Shown here piece after piece: positions 29,284 through 37,938 of a stretch of 64,000 nucleotides of DNA. Origin of the DNA: Roseiterribacter gracilis. Lineage in GTDB: Bacteria > Pseudomonadota > Alphaproteobacteria > BOG-932 > Roseiterribacteraceae. Below the pieces are notes generated by a model. That model did no database searches. It was not told the origin of the DNA and was given only the letters and a program-made list of their open reading frames with translations. The DNA is taken from assembly GCA_018332375.1 (NCBI GenBank), contig BOPV01000001.1:2604001-2668000 (forward strand), written 5' to 3'. Made by a program: the position numbers and the translations under genes. Within the stretch, counting starts at the first letter, position 1. Each line of letters starts with the position of its first letter.

Positions 29284-29307
29284 CCTGGATCAAGGGTTTG
29301 ATCCAGG
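29284..29307. promoter_or_regulatory. Perfect 10-base inverted repeat in divergent stress promoter
   Basis: CCTGGATCAA (29284-29293), GGGT, TTGATCCAGG (29298-29307). It lies in the 213-base gap between nepR and the divergent receiver gene, beyond the candidate EcfG promoter. No T-run adjoins it, so an operator or leader stem is more likely than a terminator. Confidence 0.55.
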
Positions 29308-29429
29308 CGTTAGTGGCCCGTGCCGACGATCGAGGTAAACATCTTGGTAAGGGTTTCGACCGATGGTCGGCACCCGTGCGTCGCCGGACCGGCGCCACCT
29401 TCCAGCTCCGCCGGAGATCCCGGACTCGC

Positions 29430-29807
29430 ATGACTGCCACACGTCGGATCCTCATCATCGAGGATGAGATGTTGATCGCCGACCACTTGGCCGCACTGCT
29501 CGAACGGTCGGGGTGGGACGTGACTGGCCGCGCTATGGACGCCGAAACAGCGATGGTCATCGCTGAACGCGAGCGGCCTGGTTTTGCGATCGTCGACGTG
29601 TCGCTTCAGGGCGGCATCAACGGTATGACCGTTGGACGCGAACTCGCGGCGCGCTATGGCACGCGCGTCGTTTTCGTGACCGGCCATCTCGATCAGGCGG
29701 TACGCCAAGTGCAAGACATCGACGCAATTTTTGTCGGCAAGCCGTTCACCGACGACGAGATCCTTTCGAGCCTTGCCGAGGCGGAAGCAACGGCGCGCCG
29801 CTCGTGA
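29430..29807 (+). CDS. Stand-alone receiver-domain response regulator
   Basis: 125 residues, only a CheY-like receiver: acidic Glu11/Asp12, phospho-acceptor Asp56 (FAIVDVSLQGG), Thr84 in VVFVTGHLD, Lys104 in GKPF. The FVTGH stretch resembles the FAT-GUY receivers (such as SdrG or MrrA) that pass phosphate to the PhyR pathway, and the whole resembles the PhyR receiver. No output domain. Beside nepR-ecfG, it is likely part of the general stress phosphorelay. Start ATG at 29430; its stop overlaps the ribokinase GTG. Confidence 0.82.
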   Translation: MTATRRILIIEDEMLIADHLAALLERSGWDVTGRAMDAETAMVIAERERPGFAIVDVSLQGGINGMTVGRELAARYGTRVVFVTGHLDQAVRQVQDIDAIFVGKPFTDDEILSSLAEAEATARRS

Positions 29808-30730
29808 TTCTCGTCTTCGGCTCTCTGAACATGGATCTGGCGCTCAGCGTCGAGCGCCTGCCGAAGCCCGGCGAAACGGTTCTCGGACCGTCTTACGTTC
29901 TGACCCCCGGCGGCAAAGGCGCGAACCAGGCAGTCGCAGCCGCACGCGCTGGCGCCGAGACGCGCATGATCGGCACGATCGGCGATGACGAGTTCGGCCG
30001 CATGGCGCTGGCGTCGTTGCAACGCCAGGGCGTTGATGTCGGCGGGATCGGCAAAGGCACCAAACCGACCGGCTGCGCCGCAATTCTGGTATCGCCGCAG
30101 GCCGAGAATCAGATCGGCGTCGCCAGCGGCGCCAATCTCGAAGCCAAGGGCGACAACGTTCACAACGATCGGCTTGGCCCGGGCTCGACCGTGCTGATGC
30201 AGATGGAAGTGCCCGAAGCAGAAGTCTGGGCATTGGCCAAGCGCGCCAAGGCGCGCGGTGCGCGCGTCGTGCTGAATCTCGCACCGGTGCGGCCGGTGCC
30301 GCCCGCGTCGCTCAAAGATCTCGACGTGCTGATCTGCAACGAGCACGAGGCGAGCGTCCTGATAACGTCGCTGGGTGCGCCGGCTGGCCGTGATCCGAAC
30401 CAGATGATCGGCGCGCTGGCCAAAGCGCTCGGCCTGACCTTCGTCATCACCTTGGGCGCCAAGGGCGCAATCGCCGCGACGCCAACCGAAGTCTGGATGG
30501 TCGACGCGCTGCAGATCAAACCGGTCGATACGACCGGCGCCGGCGATGCGTTCTGCGGTGCCTTTACCGCAGCACTCGACCGTCGCACGCCGATCCAAGG
30601 TGCGCTGGAACGCGCCAACGTCGCGGGCGCGCTCGCCTGCATGGCGTTGGGTGCGCAAGAAGCTCTGCCACGCCGGCAGACGATCGAAGAAAAGCTGCTG
30701 AGCAGCCCGCGCGCCTTCCGGTTAAATTAG
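29804..30730 (+). CDS. rbsK: Ribokinase (PfkB family)
   Basis: Phosphorylates ribose or a similar sugar with ATP. 308 residues from GTG 29804 (MILVFGSLNMDLALSVERLPKPGET). Substrate motif TPGGKGANQAVAAARAG (about 34-50) and ATP/catalytic motif DTTGAGDAFCGAFTAAL with base Asp. Four-base GTGA overlap with the receiver gene, so translated together. Its TAG stop coincides with the edge of palindrome B. No ribose transporter is nearby. Confidence 0.88.
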   Translation: MILVFGSLNMDLALSVERLPKPGETVLGPSYVLTPGGKGANQAVAAARAGAETRMIGTIGDDEFGRMALASLQRQGVDVGGIGKGTKPTGCAAILVSPQAENQIGVASGANLEAKGDNVHNDRLGPGSTVLMQMEVPEAEVWALAKRAKARGARVVLNLAPVRPVPPASLKDLDVLICNEHEASVLITSLGAPAGRDPNQMIGALAKALGLTFVITLGAKGAIAATPTEVWMVDALQIKPVDTTGAGDAFCGAFTAALDRRTPIQGALERANVAGALACMALGAQEALPRRQTIEEKLLSSPRAFRLN

Positions 30731-30793
30731 GGCGCGCAGCGCTCTCCCGGATTTCAAATCACGAATTGAAAACCGGGAGGCGCTTCGCGCCTA
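30728..30793. repeat. Intergenic palindrome, copy B
   Basis: About 66 bases bounded by TAGGGCGCG and CGCGCCTA, with inner arms CTCCCGGATTTCA (30744-30756) and TGAAAACCGGGAG (30767-30779), the same 13-base arms as copy A at 4554-4622. Situated between convergent rbsK and the permease gene; its left TAG is the rbsK stop codon. It ends three bases before the permease stop. Confidence 0.85.
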
Positions 30794-30795
30794 CA

Positions 30796-31758
30796 TCAAC
30801 GCTTTTGCGACGTGGCGCGCGGATCGAGCGCGTCCTGCAGGCCGTCGCCCAGAAAATTGAACGCGATCACGGTCAGGAAAATCATCAGACCGGGATAGAT
30901 CGCCAGCGCCGGCGCCGAATAGATCAGGTCCTGCGCATTCACCAGCATGTTGCCCCAGCTTGGCAGCGGCAGCTGAATCCCGACGCCGAGATACGACAAG
31001 GTCGACTCGACCAGAATCAGATGGCCAATCGACAGCGTGACGGCGACGACAATCGGCGACACGACGTTGGGCAGCACATGCACGCGCATGATGCGCGCGT
31101 TAGAGGCGCCCAGCGCCAACGCGGCGCGCACATATTCGCGCTGCCGTACCGACAACGCGCCGCCGCGCACCAACCGCGCCACAGTCGTCCAGCCGAACAG
31201 CGAAACCACGATCACGATCCGGTACAGGCTGACCTCGTCCGACAATGCGATCGTCTGCGGCACGCCGAGCTTTTTCAGATCGATGGCGCTGAGGATGATC
31301 AGGAACGGCAAAATCGGCAGCGCGATCACACCGTCGGTGAAGCGCATCAACAGCGCATCGAGACGACCGCCGTAGAATCCCGCCAGCAACCCGACCAGCG
31401 AACCGATCACCGCCGCGCACAAAGCGGCGGCGACGCCGACCAGCAGCGACACGCGGCCGCCATAGAGAAGACGGATCAGCACGTCGCGCCCGATTTCATC
31501 CTGGCCCAACGGATGGCCCGGCGACGGCGGCGCGTACCGGCCGAACAGATCCTGGTCGGCAAAGGTCGTGCCCAGCCACGCTTCGAACAACGGTGCAGCC
31601 ACGCAGACCAGCACCAGCGACGCAAGGAACACCGCACTGACCACCGCAGCGCGATGGCGCAGAAAGCGGCGCAGCACCATGCTGAACGGCGTGTGCGCAG
31701 GCTGGGTGATGCCGCTCTGCTCGGCTTCGAGCGACGGCGCCGGATCTTGCACGGTCAT
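30796..31758 (-). CDS. Peptide ABC transporter permease (DppC/OppC type)
   Basis: 320 residues, about six membrane helices. N-terminal OppC_N segment (about 25-75), periplasmic loop with PPSPGHPLGQDEIGRDVL, then the binding-protein-dependent permease domain with the EAA-like loop REYVRAALALGASNARIMRVHVLPN. Last gene of the operon, two bases after the partner permease. No ATPase gene follows. Confidence 0.92.
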   Translation of the reverse strand: MTVQDPAPSLEAEQSGITQPAHTPFSMVLRRFLRHRAAVVSAVFLASLVLVCVAAPLFEAWLGTTFADQDLFGRYAPPSPGHPLGQDEIGRDVLIRLLYGGRVSLLVGVAAALCAAVIGSLVGLLAGFYGGRLDALLMRFTDGVIALPILPFLIILSAIDLKKLGVPQTIALSDEVSLYRIVIVVSLFGWTTVARLVRGGALSVRQREYVRAALALGASNARIMRVHVLPNVVSPIVVAVTLSIGHLILVESTLSYLGVGIQLPLPSWGNMLVNAQDLIYSAPALAIYPGLMIFLTVIAFNFLGDGLQDALDPRATSQKR

Positions 31759-31760
31759 GG

Positions 31761-32726
31761 TCAGGCTTTTCGTGCGGCGAAGGTGACGCGCGGATCCAGC
31801 GCCGCGTAGGCGACGTCGGCGATCAGATTGGCGAGAAGGATCATCGCCGTCGCGGCCAGCAGCGCGACCAGCGCGACATTGAAGTCGTTGCCCATCACCG
31901 AGTCGTAGATGAGCTTTCCCATGCCGAGATAACCGAAGATCGTTTCGGTCACGACGGCGCCGGAAAACAACGTGCCGATATCGTGGCTGATGATCGTGAC
32001 GATCGGGATCATGCCGTTGCGCAGCGCGTGCTTCCATACGACCGTCGTCTCGGCGACGCCTTTGGCGCGGGCTGTGCGCACATAATCCTGGCGCAGCTGT
32101 TCCAGCATCGCGGCACGAATGTGCCGGGTCAGAACGCCGGCATTCAACAAGGTCAGCGTCATCACCGGCATGACGAGATACGGCAACCGTGCCGCAAAAC
32201 TTTCCGATCCGACCGGCGCCATGCCCGATGCAGGCAGCCAGCCAAGCGTGACGGCAAAGAGAATGATCAGCAGCAACGCCAGCCAAAAACTGGGCATCGA
32301 GATGCCGCCGAAGCAGAGGAAATTCACCAGCGTGTCGAGCTTGGTGTAGGGCTTGCGCGCGGCGTAGATGCCGGCGGGCAAGGCGATCCCCAACGCCAGC
32401 AACAAGGTGCACGCCATCAGGATTGCGGTGTTGCCCATGCGCGGCAGCACCACCGCCAAGGTCGGCTGCGCCGCCAGACGCGAATAGCCGAGATCACCCG
32501 ACAAAGCGGCGAGCAACCAGTTGAAGTAGCGTTCGATCACCGGCTTATCGAGGCCGTACAGCGCTTTCAAACGCGCCGCATCGGCCGCGGTCAGATTCGG
32601 ATCCGACGCGATCATCAGATCGATCGGGTCGCCCGGCATCAGGCCGATCAGCATGTACACGACGAAGGACATCACCAGGAGCACCAGCAGCGCCTGGAGC
32701 AGTCTTTCAGTCAGAAAGCGAGCCAT
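31761..32726 (-). CDS. Peptide ABC transporter permease (DppB/OppB type)
   Basis: 321 residues with N-terminal LLQALLVLLVMSFVVYMLIGLMPGDP typical of DppB, six helices, and the EAA loop RQDYVRTARAKGVAETTVVWKHALRNGMIPIV. Forms the heterodimeric channel with the downstream permease. Nine bases downstream of binding protein 1. Confidence 0.93.
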   Translation of the reverse strand: MARFLTERLLQALLVLLVMSFVVYMLIGLMPGDPIDLMIASDPNLTAADAARLKALYGLDKPVIERYFNWLLAALSGDLGYSRLAAQPTLAVVLPRMGNTAILMACTLLLALGIALPAGIYAARKPYTKLDTLVNFLCFGGISMPSFWLALLLIILFAVTLGWLPASGMAPVGSESFAARLPYLVMPVMTLTLLNAGVLTRHIRAAMLEQLRQDYVRTARAKGVAETTVVWKHALRNGMIPIVTIISHDIGTLFSGAVVTETIFGYLGMGKLIYDSVMGNDFNVALVALLAATAMILLANLIADVAYAALDPRVTFAARKA

Positions 32727-32735
32727 GTTGGAATC

Positions 32736-34415
32736 TCAGTCGGCCGTCCAACGTTCGACCCACCAGGTCGATGCGTATTGGTGACCCGTTTGGGTGACGC
32801 CGTGCAGCCATTTCGGCGTCACTTGCGTGTTGATGCGGAAGAACAGCGGCAGCTGCGGCAGGTCGGCGGCATACAGGCGCTGGATGTCGCCCCAGTTTTT
32901 CTTCTGGTCGGCCGGCTCACATTGCGTTTGCGATCTTTCGATCGCCGCATCCATCGCCGTACTGCGATAGCCGCCGTAATTCTGTCCCGACCAGCCGTTC
33001 GATTCTGCCGGTACTGAACGCGATCCGAGAATCGTCTCGGGATTGTTCGCGGGCCAGGCTGCGAACGCCATCATATACATGTGCGGAAATTGCCGGCGAC
33101 GCAGGATCTCGCCGAACATGACGCGCGCCGGTGCAGTCTTGAGGCGGATTTCGATGCCGACCTCGCGCCACATGCGCTGCATGACTTGCTGCACCAATTC
33201 GCGCGTCTTGTTGCCGGCGGTGGTGCCCAGCTCGAACGACAAACGGTCGCCCTTGTCGTTGACGCGAATACCGTCGGCGCCAACTTTGCCATAGCCCGCT
33301 TCGGTCAGCAGCGCGATCGCCTTGGCGCGATCGAACTCGTATTTCGCCACACCCTCTTCGGTGTAGATCGGCTCTTGCGGGTGATACATCGTGTCGGCGA
33401 TCGACTGGCGGCCTTCGAAGATCTGTTTCGAAATCGCGACGCGATCCAGCCCGTGCATCAAGGCGCGGCGCACGCGGATGTCGCGCAGCACGGGGTCGTC
33501 GACATTCACGTTGACGAATTCCCACATCAACATCGACTTGAACTCGATGTCGAAGCGGTCTGCATTGCGTTTCTGGAACGACACGGCCTGGTCGAAGCTC
33601 ATCCCGTTCTCGCCCGAGATGAAATCGATGTCGCCCGCTTTCAGGTTGGCTTCAAGCGCCGCAGTGTTTTCGATCGCCTTGATGATGATGCGATCAAATT
33701 GCGGCTTCTGGCCTTTCCAATACGGATTGCGCTCGAACACGATGGTCGAGCCGCGTTCGACTTTTGCGATCTTGTACGGGCCGTCATGCAGACCGGCGCG
33801 CGTCGGGTCAGCGTCGTAGGCGCTACGATTGCGATAGTCGGCTTTCGACTTTTCCCAGATTGGCCGTTCGACATGCGCCGGCAGCGGCACGAAATCGCCG
33901 AACTCGGCCGGGTTGCACAAGGTCTGCGTGCGCGTGATCACGAAATTGCGGTCGTCTTTGTATTCGACCGAGACGATGTCGTTCGACACCAGATTGTAAT
34001 TCACGATGCCCGACTGCGGGTCCTTGCCCCAGTTCCAGGCGAAGACGAAATCCTTGGACGTCACTTGCGTGCCGTCGCTCCAGAAGATGTCCGGCTTCAG
34101 GGTGAAGGACACGGCCCGGGCCGTTCGCCCATCGGGCAAGGTCACCGGTTTGACGCGGCCATTTTCTGCGGTCGGGATTTCGGTGCAGAGCTGGCACTCA
34201 AGCGTCCAGTCATAGCCGTAGATCGTGAGCCGGCGCAGCACGAGGCCTTGGACGAATTGTTTGGCGACGCCCGATTCGACCATCGGGTGGAAGTTCGAGG
34301 GAAACTGATTCACCCCGATCGTCAGCTGCGTCCGTGCCGCATGTGCGGGCGACGCGACAAGCAGGAAGGTGCAGGCGGCAAAAGCGAAGGCAGAAGCGAT
34401 CAGTCGGCGGTCCAT
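32736..34415 (-). CDS. Peptide ABC transporter substrate-binding protein 1
   Basis: Periplasmic SBP family 5 protein, 559 residues, signal peptide [26 protein letters not shown]. Characteristic YGYDWTLECQLCTEIPT, FTLKPDIFWSDGTQVTSKDFVFAW and GPYKIAKVE..VFERNPYW. No lipobox, so soluble. The CxxC-like pair in LECQLC is shared with the paralogue upstream. The gene starts inside the end of binding protein 2 (16-base overlap), and the two have near-identical C termini (..HQYASTWWVERWTAD). Confidence 0.92.
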   Translation of the reverse strand: MDRRLIASAFAFAACTFLLVASPAHAARTQLTIGVNQFPSNFHPMVESGVAKQFVQGLVLRRLTIYGYDWTLECQLCTEIPTAENGRVKPVTLPDGRTARAVSFTLKPDIFWSDGTQVTSKDFVFAWNWGKDPQSGIVNYNLVSNDIVSVEYKDDRNFVITRTQTLCNPAEFGDFVPLPAHVERPIWEKSKADYRNRSAYDADPTRAGLHDGPYKIAKVERGSTIVFERNPYWKGQKPQFDRIIIKAIENTAALEANLKAGDIDFISGENGMSFDQAVSFQKRNADRFDIEFKSMLMWEFVNVNVDDPVLRDIRVRRALMHGLDRVAISKQIFEGRQSIADTMYHPQEPIYTEEGVAKYEFDRAKAIALLTEAGYGKVGADGIRVNDKGDRLSFELGTTAGNKTRELVQQVMQRMWREVGIEIRLKTAPARVMFGEILRRRQFPHMYMMAFAAWPANNPETILGSRSVPAESNGWSGQNYGGYRSTAMDAAIERSQTQCEPADQKKNWGDIQRLYAADLPQLPLFFRINTQVTPKWLHGVTQTGHQYASTWWVERWTAD

Positions 34416-36073
34416 GTCTCGACCCACATGGTGGAGCTGTATTGGTGACCGGTCTGCCGCACGCCATGCAACCATTTCGGCGTCACGTTGGTGTTGACCC
34501 GAAAGAAAAGCGGGATGATCGGCAAATCCGCCGCAGTTAGCCGTTGGATGTCGCCCCAATCTTTTTTCTGCTCGTCGGCACCACAGCGCAGTTGCGCATC
34601 GTCGATGGCGTGATCGAGCGCAGGGATCTTGGCACCCGAATAATTCTGCCCGGCCCAGCCATTCGCTTCGCTGGGGATGCCGCGGCTGTGCAGGGTCGCT
34701 TCGGGCAGCAGGCCCGGCGAGGTCGAATAGGCCGTCAAATACAGATGCGGGAATTGCCGCTTGCGCAGCGCCTCGCCGAACACGACGCGCGGCGGCAGCA
34801 CTTTCAACCGCGCTTCGACGCCGACGTCCTTCCACATCTTTTGCATCACCTGCTGCACCAGCTCGCGGACTTTGTTGCCGGCAGTGGTGCCCAGTTCGAG
34901 CGACAGGCGTTCGCCCTTGTCGTTGGTGCGGATGCCGTCCGAACCAACTTTGGTCCAACCGGCTGCAACCAACAGTTCGACCGCCTTGGCTTTGTCGAAT
35001 CCGTATTTGGTCACGCCGTCGTCGGTGTGCACCTTGTCGAGCGGATGAATGGTCGTGTCGGCGACAGTCTGCTGGCCTTCGAAGATGCGCGCGGAAATCG
35101 CGGCGCGATCCAACGCGTAAAGCAGCGCCTGTCGCAAGCGCACATCTTTCAACCAAGGATCGTCCTGGTTGACGTTCAAATATTCGTACATCAGCTGCGA
35201 CTTGAACTCGAGATCGAACGCATCCTTGTTGCGCTTCTGGAAGGCAACCGACTGATCGATGGTGAGGCCGTTCTCGGCCGAGATGAAATCGATGTCGCCC
35301 GACTTCAAATTTGATTCCAGCGCCGCCGTGTTTTCGATCGTCTTCACGACGATGCGATCGAAGTACGGCTTCTGCCCGGTCCAGTACGGGTTGCGCTCCA
35401 TCACCGTGTTGGCGCCGCGGTCGTAGGACGTGATGCGATATGGGCCGTTCCACAGACCGGGATTGGTCGGGTCGGTGTCGTAGCCGTTCTTCAATCGGTA
35501 TTCGGCCGGATTTTCGCGGAACTTCGCTTCTTCGAGATGCGCGGGCAGGACGCGAAAATCATTGATCTGCGCCGGCGTGCATTGGTTGAGCGTGCGCGTG
35601 ATGACGAAGCTGCGCTCGTCGAGCGCTTTCAAGTCAACGATGTCGACGCCGGTCAACGTGCCGTTATAGACACCCGACAGCGGATGTTTGGCGTATTCGT
35701 AGCTGAACAACACGTCTTTGGTCGTCAGCGGCGCGCCGTCGCCCCATTTCAAATCGGGCTTCAAGGTGAAGCGCACTTTGCGTGCAGCGCGCCCGTCGGG
35801 AAGCGTTACCGCTTCGACGCGGCCGTTTTCGACCGTCGGAATTTCGGTGCAGATCTGGCACTCCAAATTCCAGTCATAGCCGTAGACGGTCAAACGACGA
35901 TGGGTGAAGCCGAGAAGATATTCCTTCGCGACCATGTTCTCGACCGGCGGCAGCAAGTTCGAACCGAACTGCGACACGCCGATCGTCAAGGTCGTGTGTT
36001 TGCTTTGCGCAACAGCCGCACTGGACAACGCGACCAACGAAGCGGTCGCCATCAACATTGCCCAGCGTTTCAT
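34400..36073 (-). CDS. Peptide ABC transporter substrate-binding protein 2
   Basis: 557 residues, signal peptide [23 protein letters not shown]. Same family 5 architecture as its downstream neighbour, with [38 protein letters not shown] and NPYWTGQKP. High identity along the whole length marks a tandem duplication. The ATG overlaps the stop of the pterin dehydratase gene (ATGA). Two receptors for one permease pair suggests two related ligands. Confidence 0.92.
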   Translation of the reverse strand: MKRWAMLMATASLVALSSAAVAQSKHTTLTIGVSQFGSNLLPPVENMVAKEYLLGFTHRRLTVYGYDWNLECQICTEIPTVENGRVEAVTLPDGRAARKVRFTLKPDLKWGDGAPLTTKDVLFSYEYAKHPLSGVYNGTLTGVDIVDLKALDERSFVITRTLNQCTPAQINDFRVLPAHLEEAKFRENPAEYRLKNGYDTDPTNPGLWNGPYRITSYDRGANTVMERNPYWTGQKPYFDRIVVKTIENTAALESNLKSGDIDFISAENGLTIDQSVAFQKRNKDAFDLEFKSQLMYEYLNVNQDDPWLKDVRLRQALLYALDRAAISARIFEGQQTVADTTIHPLDKVHTDDGVTKYGFDKAKAVELLVAAGWTKVGSDGIRTNDKGERLSLELGTTAGNKVRELVQQVMQKMWKDVGVEARLKVLPPRVVFGEALRKRQFPHLYLTAYSTSPGLLPEATLHSRGIPSEANGWAGQNYSGAKIPALDHAIDDAQLRCGADEQKKDWGDIQRLTAADLPIIPLFFRVNTNVTPKWLHGVRQTGHQYSSTMWVETWTAD

Positions 36074-36372
36074 ACCGTCTGTCCCGAAGCTGCTTGTTCA
36101 ATCTGGCGTGCCAATGTGACGTCCAGCGCGGTCAACCCGCCCGCATCATGCGTCGAAAGCACGATCGTGACGCGGTTGTAGATGTTCGACCATTCGGGGT
36201 GATGGTTCAGCCGCTCGGCGGCCAACGCAACACGCGACATGAAGCCCCAGGCCGCGCCGAAATCGGCAAAGCGGAAGGATTTTTCGATCGCGTCCCGGCC
36301 GTCGACCAGGCGCCAACCCGCAAGCTCGGCCAAGGCGGCCGCGCGCGAAGCTGCGTCCAGACGCTGTTGCAT
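36070..36372 (-). CDS. phhB: Pterin-4a-carbinolamine dehydratase
   Basis: 100 residues from ATG 36372 ([20 protein letters not shown]). Catalytic histidines and signature in [27 protein letters not shown] (about 60-86). Recycles the pterin cofactor of aromatic amino-acid hydroxylases, or acts as the DCoH-like homologue. No hydroxylase gene is in the window; it instead heads the peptide transporter operon. Confidence 0.93.
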   Translation of the reverse strand: MQQRLDAASRAAALAELAGWRLVDGRDAIEKSFRFADFGAAWGFMSRVALAAERLNHHPEWSNIYNRVTIVLSTHDAGGLTALDVTLARQIEQAASGQTV

Positions 36373-36447
36373 GTCGGTATCCCCAGAACTTCCCTGTCGC
36401 GCATCGCCCGCTTGTGCCGCGAGCTGAAGCGCGGCACTTCCTAGCAG

Positions 36448-36846
36448 ATGCCTCAAGAGCCCGCCAAGTTTGCACCGACCCTCGACGAGCTTGCCGATCT
36501 CGCGGAACAGGCGCTGGCGACGCTACCGCTGCAATTCCGCCGCGCCATCGAAGGCGTCGCCTTGTCGGTCGACGAATTCGCCGACGACGACACGCTGAAT
36601 GAAATGGGGATCGAGGATCCGTTCGAGCTGACCGGCCTCTATCGCGGCGTGCCGATCGGCATCGCCGACAGCGCCGGCCCGCTGCACGACGTCAACCGCA
36701 TCTTCCTCTATCGCCGCCCGATCCTCGATGAATGGTGCGCGACCGGTGTCGAGCTGGCGCATCTGATCCGCCACGTCTTGATCCATGAGATCGGTCATCA
36801 TCTCGGTCTCAGCGATGACGACATTCATCGCATTGAGACGAGCTGA
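36448..36846 (+). CDS. Small metallopeptidase of the 'zincin_1' family
   Basis: 132 residues. [14 protein letters not shown] at 113-126 supplies zinc ligands His113 and His117, catalytic Glu114, and probably Asp123 in the GxxD position of a minimal zincin; N-terminal part includes [24 protein letters not shown], typical of PF06262. Soluble, no signal peptide. Substrate unknown. Divergent from phhB, 75 bases apart. Confidence 0.88.
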   Translation: MPQEPAKFAPTLDELADLAEQALATLPLQFRRAIEGVALSVDEFADDDTLNEMGIEDPFELTGLYRGVPIGIADSAGPLHDVNRIFLYRRPILDEWCATGVELAHLIRHVLIHEIGHHLGLSDDDIHRIETS

Positions 36847-36856
36847 GCGTTTCGCC

Positions 36857-37351
36857 TTAGACGTGTTCCCACCAGCGTGAGTCCGAGCGGATTCCGATCA
36901 GGCGAAAGCCGGTTCGCTGTAAGACGCGTTCGGACGCGTCGTTGCCGATCACCGTTTCGGCGGTGACGCGCAGCACGTCGTTGCGCTGCAGCGCCCAGCG
37001 CACCAGCGCAGTCACCGCCTCGCTGGCATAGCCGTTGCGGCGCGCTTCCGGCAGCAAGGCATAGCCGATCTCCACTGTCGCTTCGGAATCCGGCGGACCT
37101 TTGTAGCCAATCTCGCCGACCAGCACGCGCTTGGGTTCGCGCAACACGATCACGTAGGTCCAGATCTCCAACGCACGGTCGCGCTCGACCCACTCGCGAA
37201 TCGACGGCAGAACCTCAGCGAAATCCGCTTGGGGCCACGCCGCCGCGACCTCGGCATCGAGCAATTCGGCAAAGCGCGCGCGGTCGTTGTCTAAGGCGCG
37301 CATCATCTCGCGCGACAACGGCACAAGATCGAGGCGTGCGGTGCTGATCAC
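36857..37351 (-). CDS. GNAT N-acetyltransferase (RimJ/RimL-like)
   Basis: 164 residues from a GTG at 37351 (ISTARLDLVPLSREMMRAL follows). Acetyl-CoA-binding region LLPEARRNGYASEAVTALVRWALQ (about 106-129), then ETVIGNDASERVLQRTGFRLIGI. Could acetylate a protein N terminus or small amine. Its start overlaps the stop of the UDG gene (GTGA); last gene of the pspF-led chain. Confidence 0.88.
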   Translation of the reverse strand: MISTARLDLVPLSREMMRALDNDRARFAELLDAEVAAAWPQADFAEVLPSIREWVERDRALEIWTYVIVLREPKRVLVGEIGYKGPPDSEATVEIGYALLPEARRNGYASEAVTALVRWALQRNDVLRVTAETVIGNDASERVLQRTGFRLIGIRSDSRWWEHV

Positions 37352-37938
37352 GCGAAGAGCGCAGCGACGCGGCTGCGCAACGCCGGCAGCACGTCGCATT
37401 CGAACCAGGGATTGCGGCGCAGCCACGCCGTGTTGCGCCAGCTTGGATGCGGCAATGGCAGCAGGCTGGGCGGATGATCGCGCCACGACGCAACCGTCGC
37501 GCCCAGCGATTTCTTGGCGTCGGCGCCGAGATAGAATCGTTGCGCGTAGGAACCGATCAGCAAGGTGAGCGCGATATCGGGCATGTGCTGGCGAAACGCG
37601 GCATGCCAGGTCGGCGCACAAATTGGACGCGGCGGCTTATCGCCGCCATGTTTGTCGACGCCGGGATAGCAAAAGCCGGCGGGCAGAACCGCGACACGCG
37701 TCGCGTCGTAAAATTGATCACGATCGAGCTGCAACCAATCGCGCAGCCGGTCGCCCGACCGGTCGTTCCACGGAATGCCGGTTTCATACACGCGCGAACC
37801 GGGCGCCTGCCCGACAATCAACAAACGGGCGGCCGGATGGGCGCGAAAGGTCGGGCGCGGCTCGAACGGTCGCAGCGCATCCACACAGAGCCGGCAAGCG
37901 CGCGCACGCGCCGATAAAGCTTCGAGTGTCTCCGTCAC
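37348..37938 (-). CDS. Uracil-DNA glycosylase family protein
   Basis: 196 residues. N-terminal RARACRLCVDAL, motif 1 LLIVGQAPGSRVYETGIPWNDRSGDRLR (about 39-66) and C-terminal LLPLPHPSWRNTAWLRRNPWF (about 160-180) mark the bacterial UDG-like group distinct from Ung and from the Fe-S family 4. The first cysteine pair is incomplete for an Fe-S cluster. DNA-repair activity is inferred. Overlaps both neighbours by four bases. Confidence 0.88.
   Translation of the reverse strand: MTETLEALSARARACRLCVDALRPFEPRPTFRAHPAARLLIVGQAPGSRVYETGIPWNDRSGDRLRDWLQLDRDQFYDATRVAVLPAGFCYPGVDKHGGDKPPRPICAPTWHAAFRQHMPDIALTLLIGSYAQRFYLGADAKKSLGATVASWRDHPPSLLPLPHPSWRNTAWLRRNPWFECDVLPALRSRVAALFA

Noticed and set aside
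34416..35453. Upstream extension of the binding protein 1 frame
   Set aside because: It is a frame-shifted reading of the paralogous binding protein 2; the signal peptide at 34415 marks the start.
36857..37938. UDG-like and GNAT genes as a defence or toxin-antitoxin pair
   Set aside because: The UDG-like protein has normal glycosylase motifs, the GNAT lacks the short toxin form and no small antitoxin gene adjoins; they sit inside the pspF-led chain.
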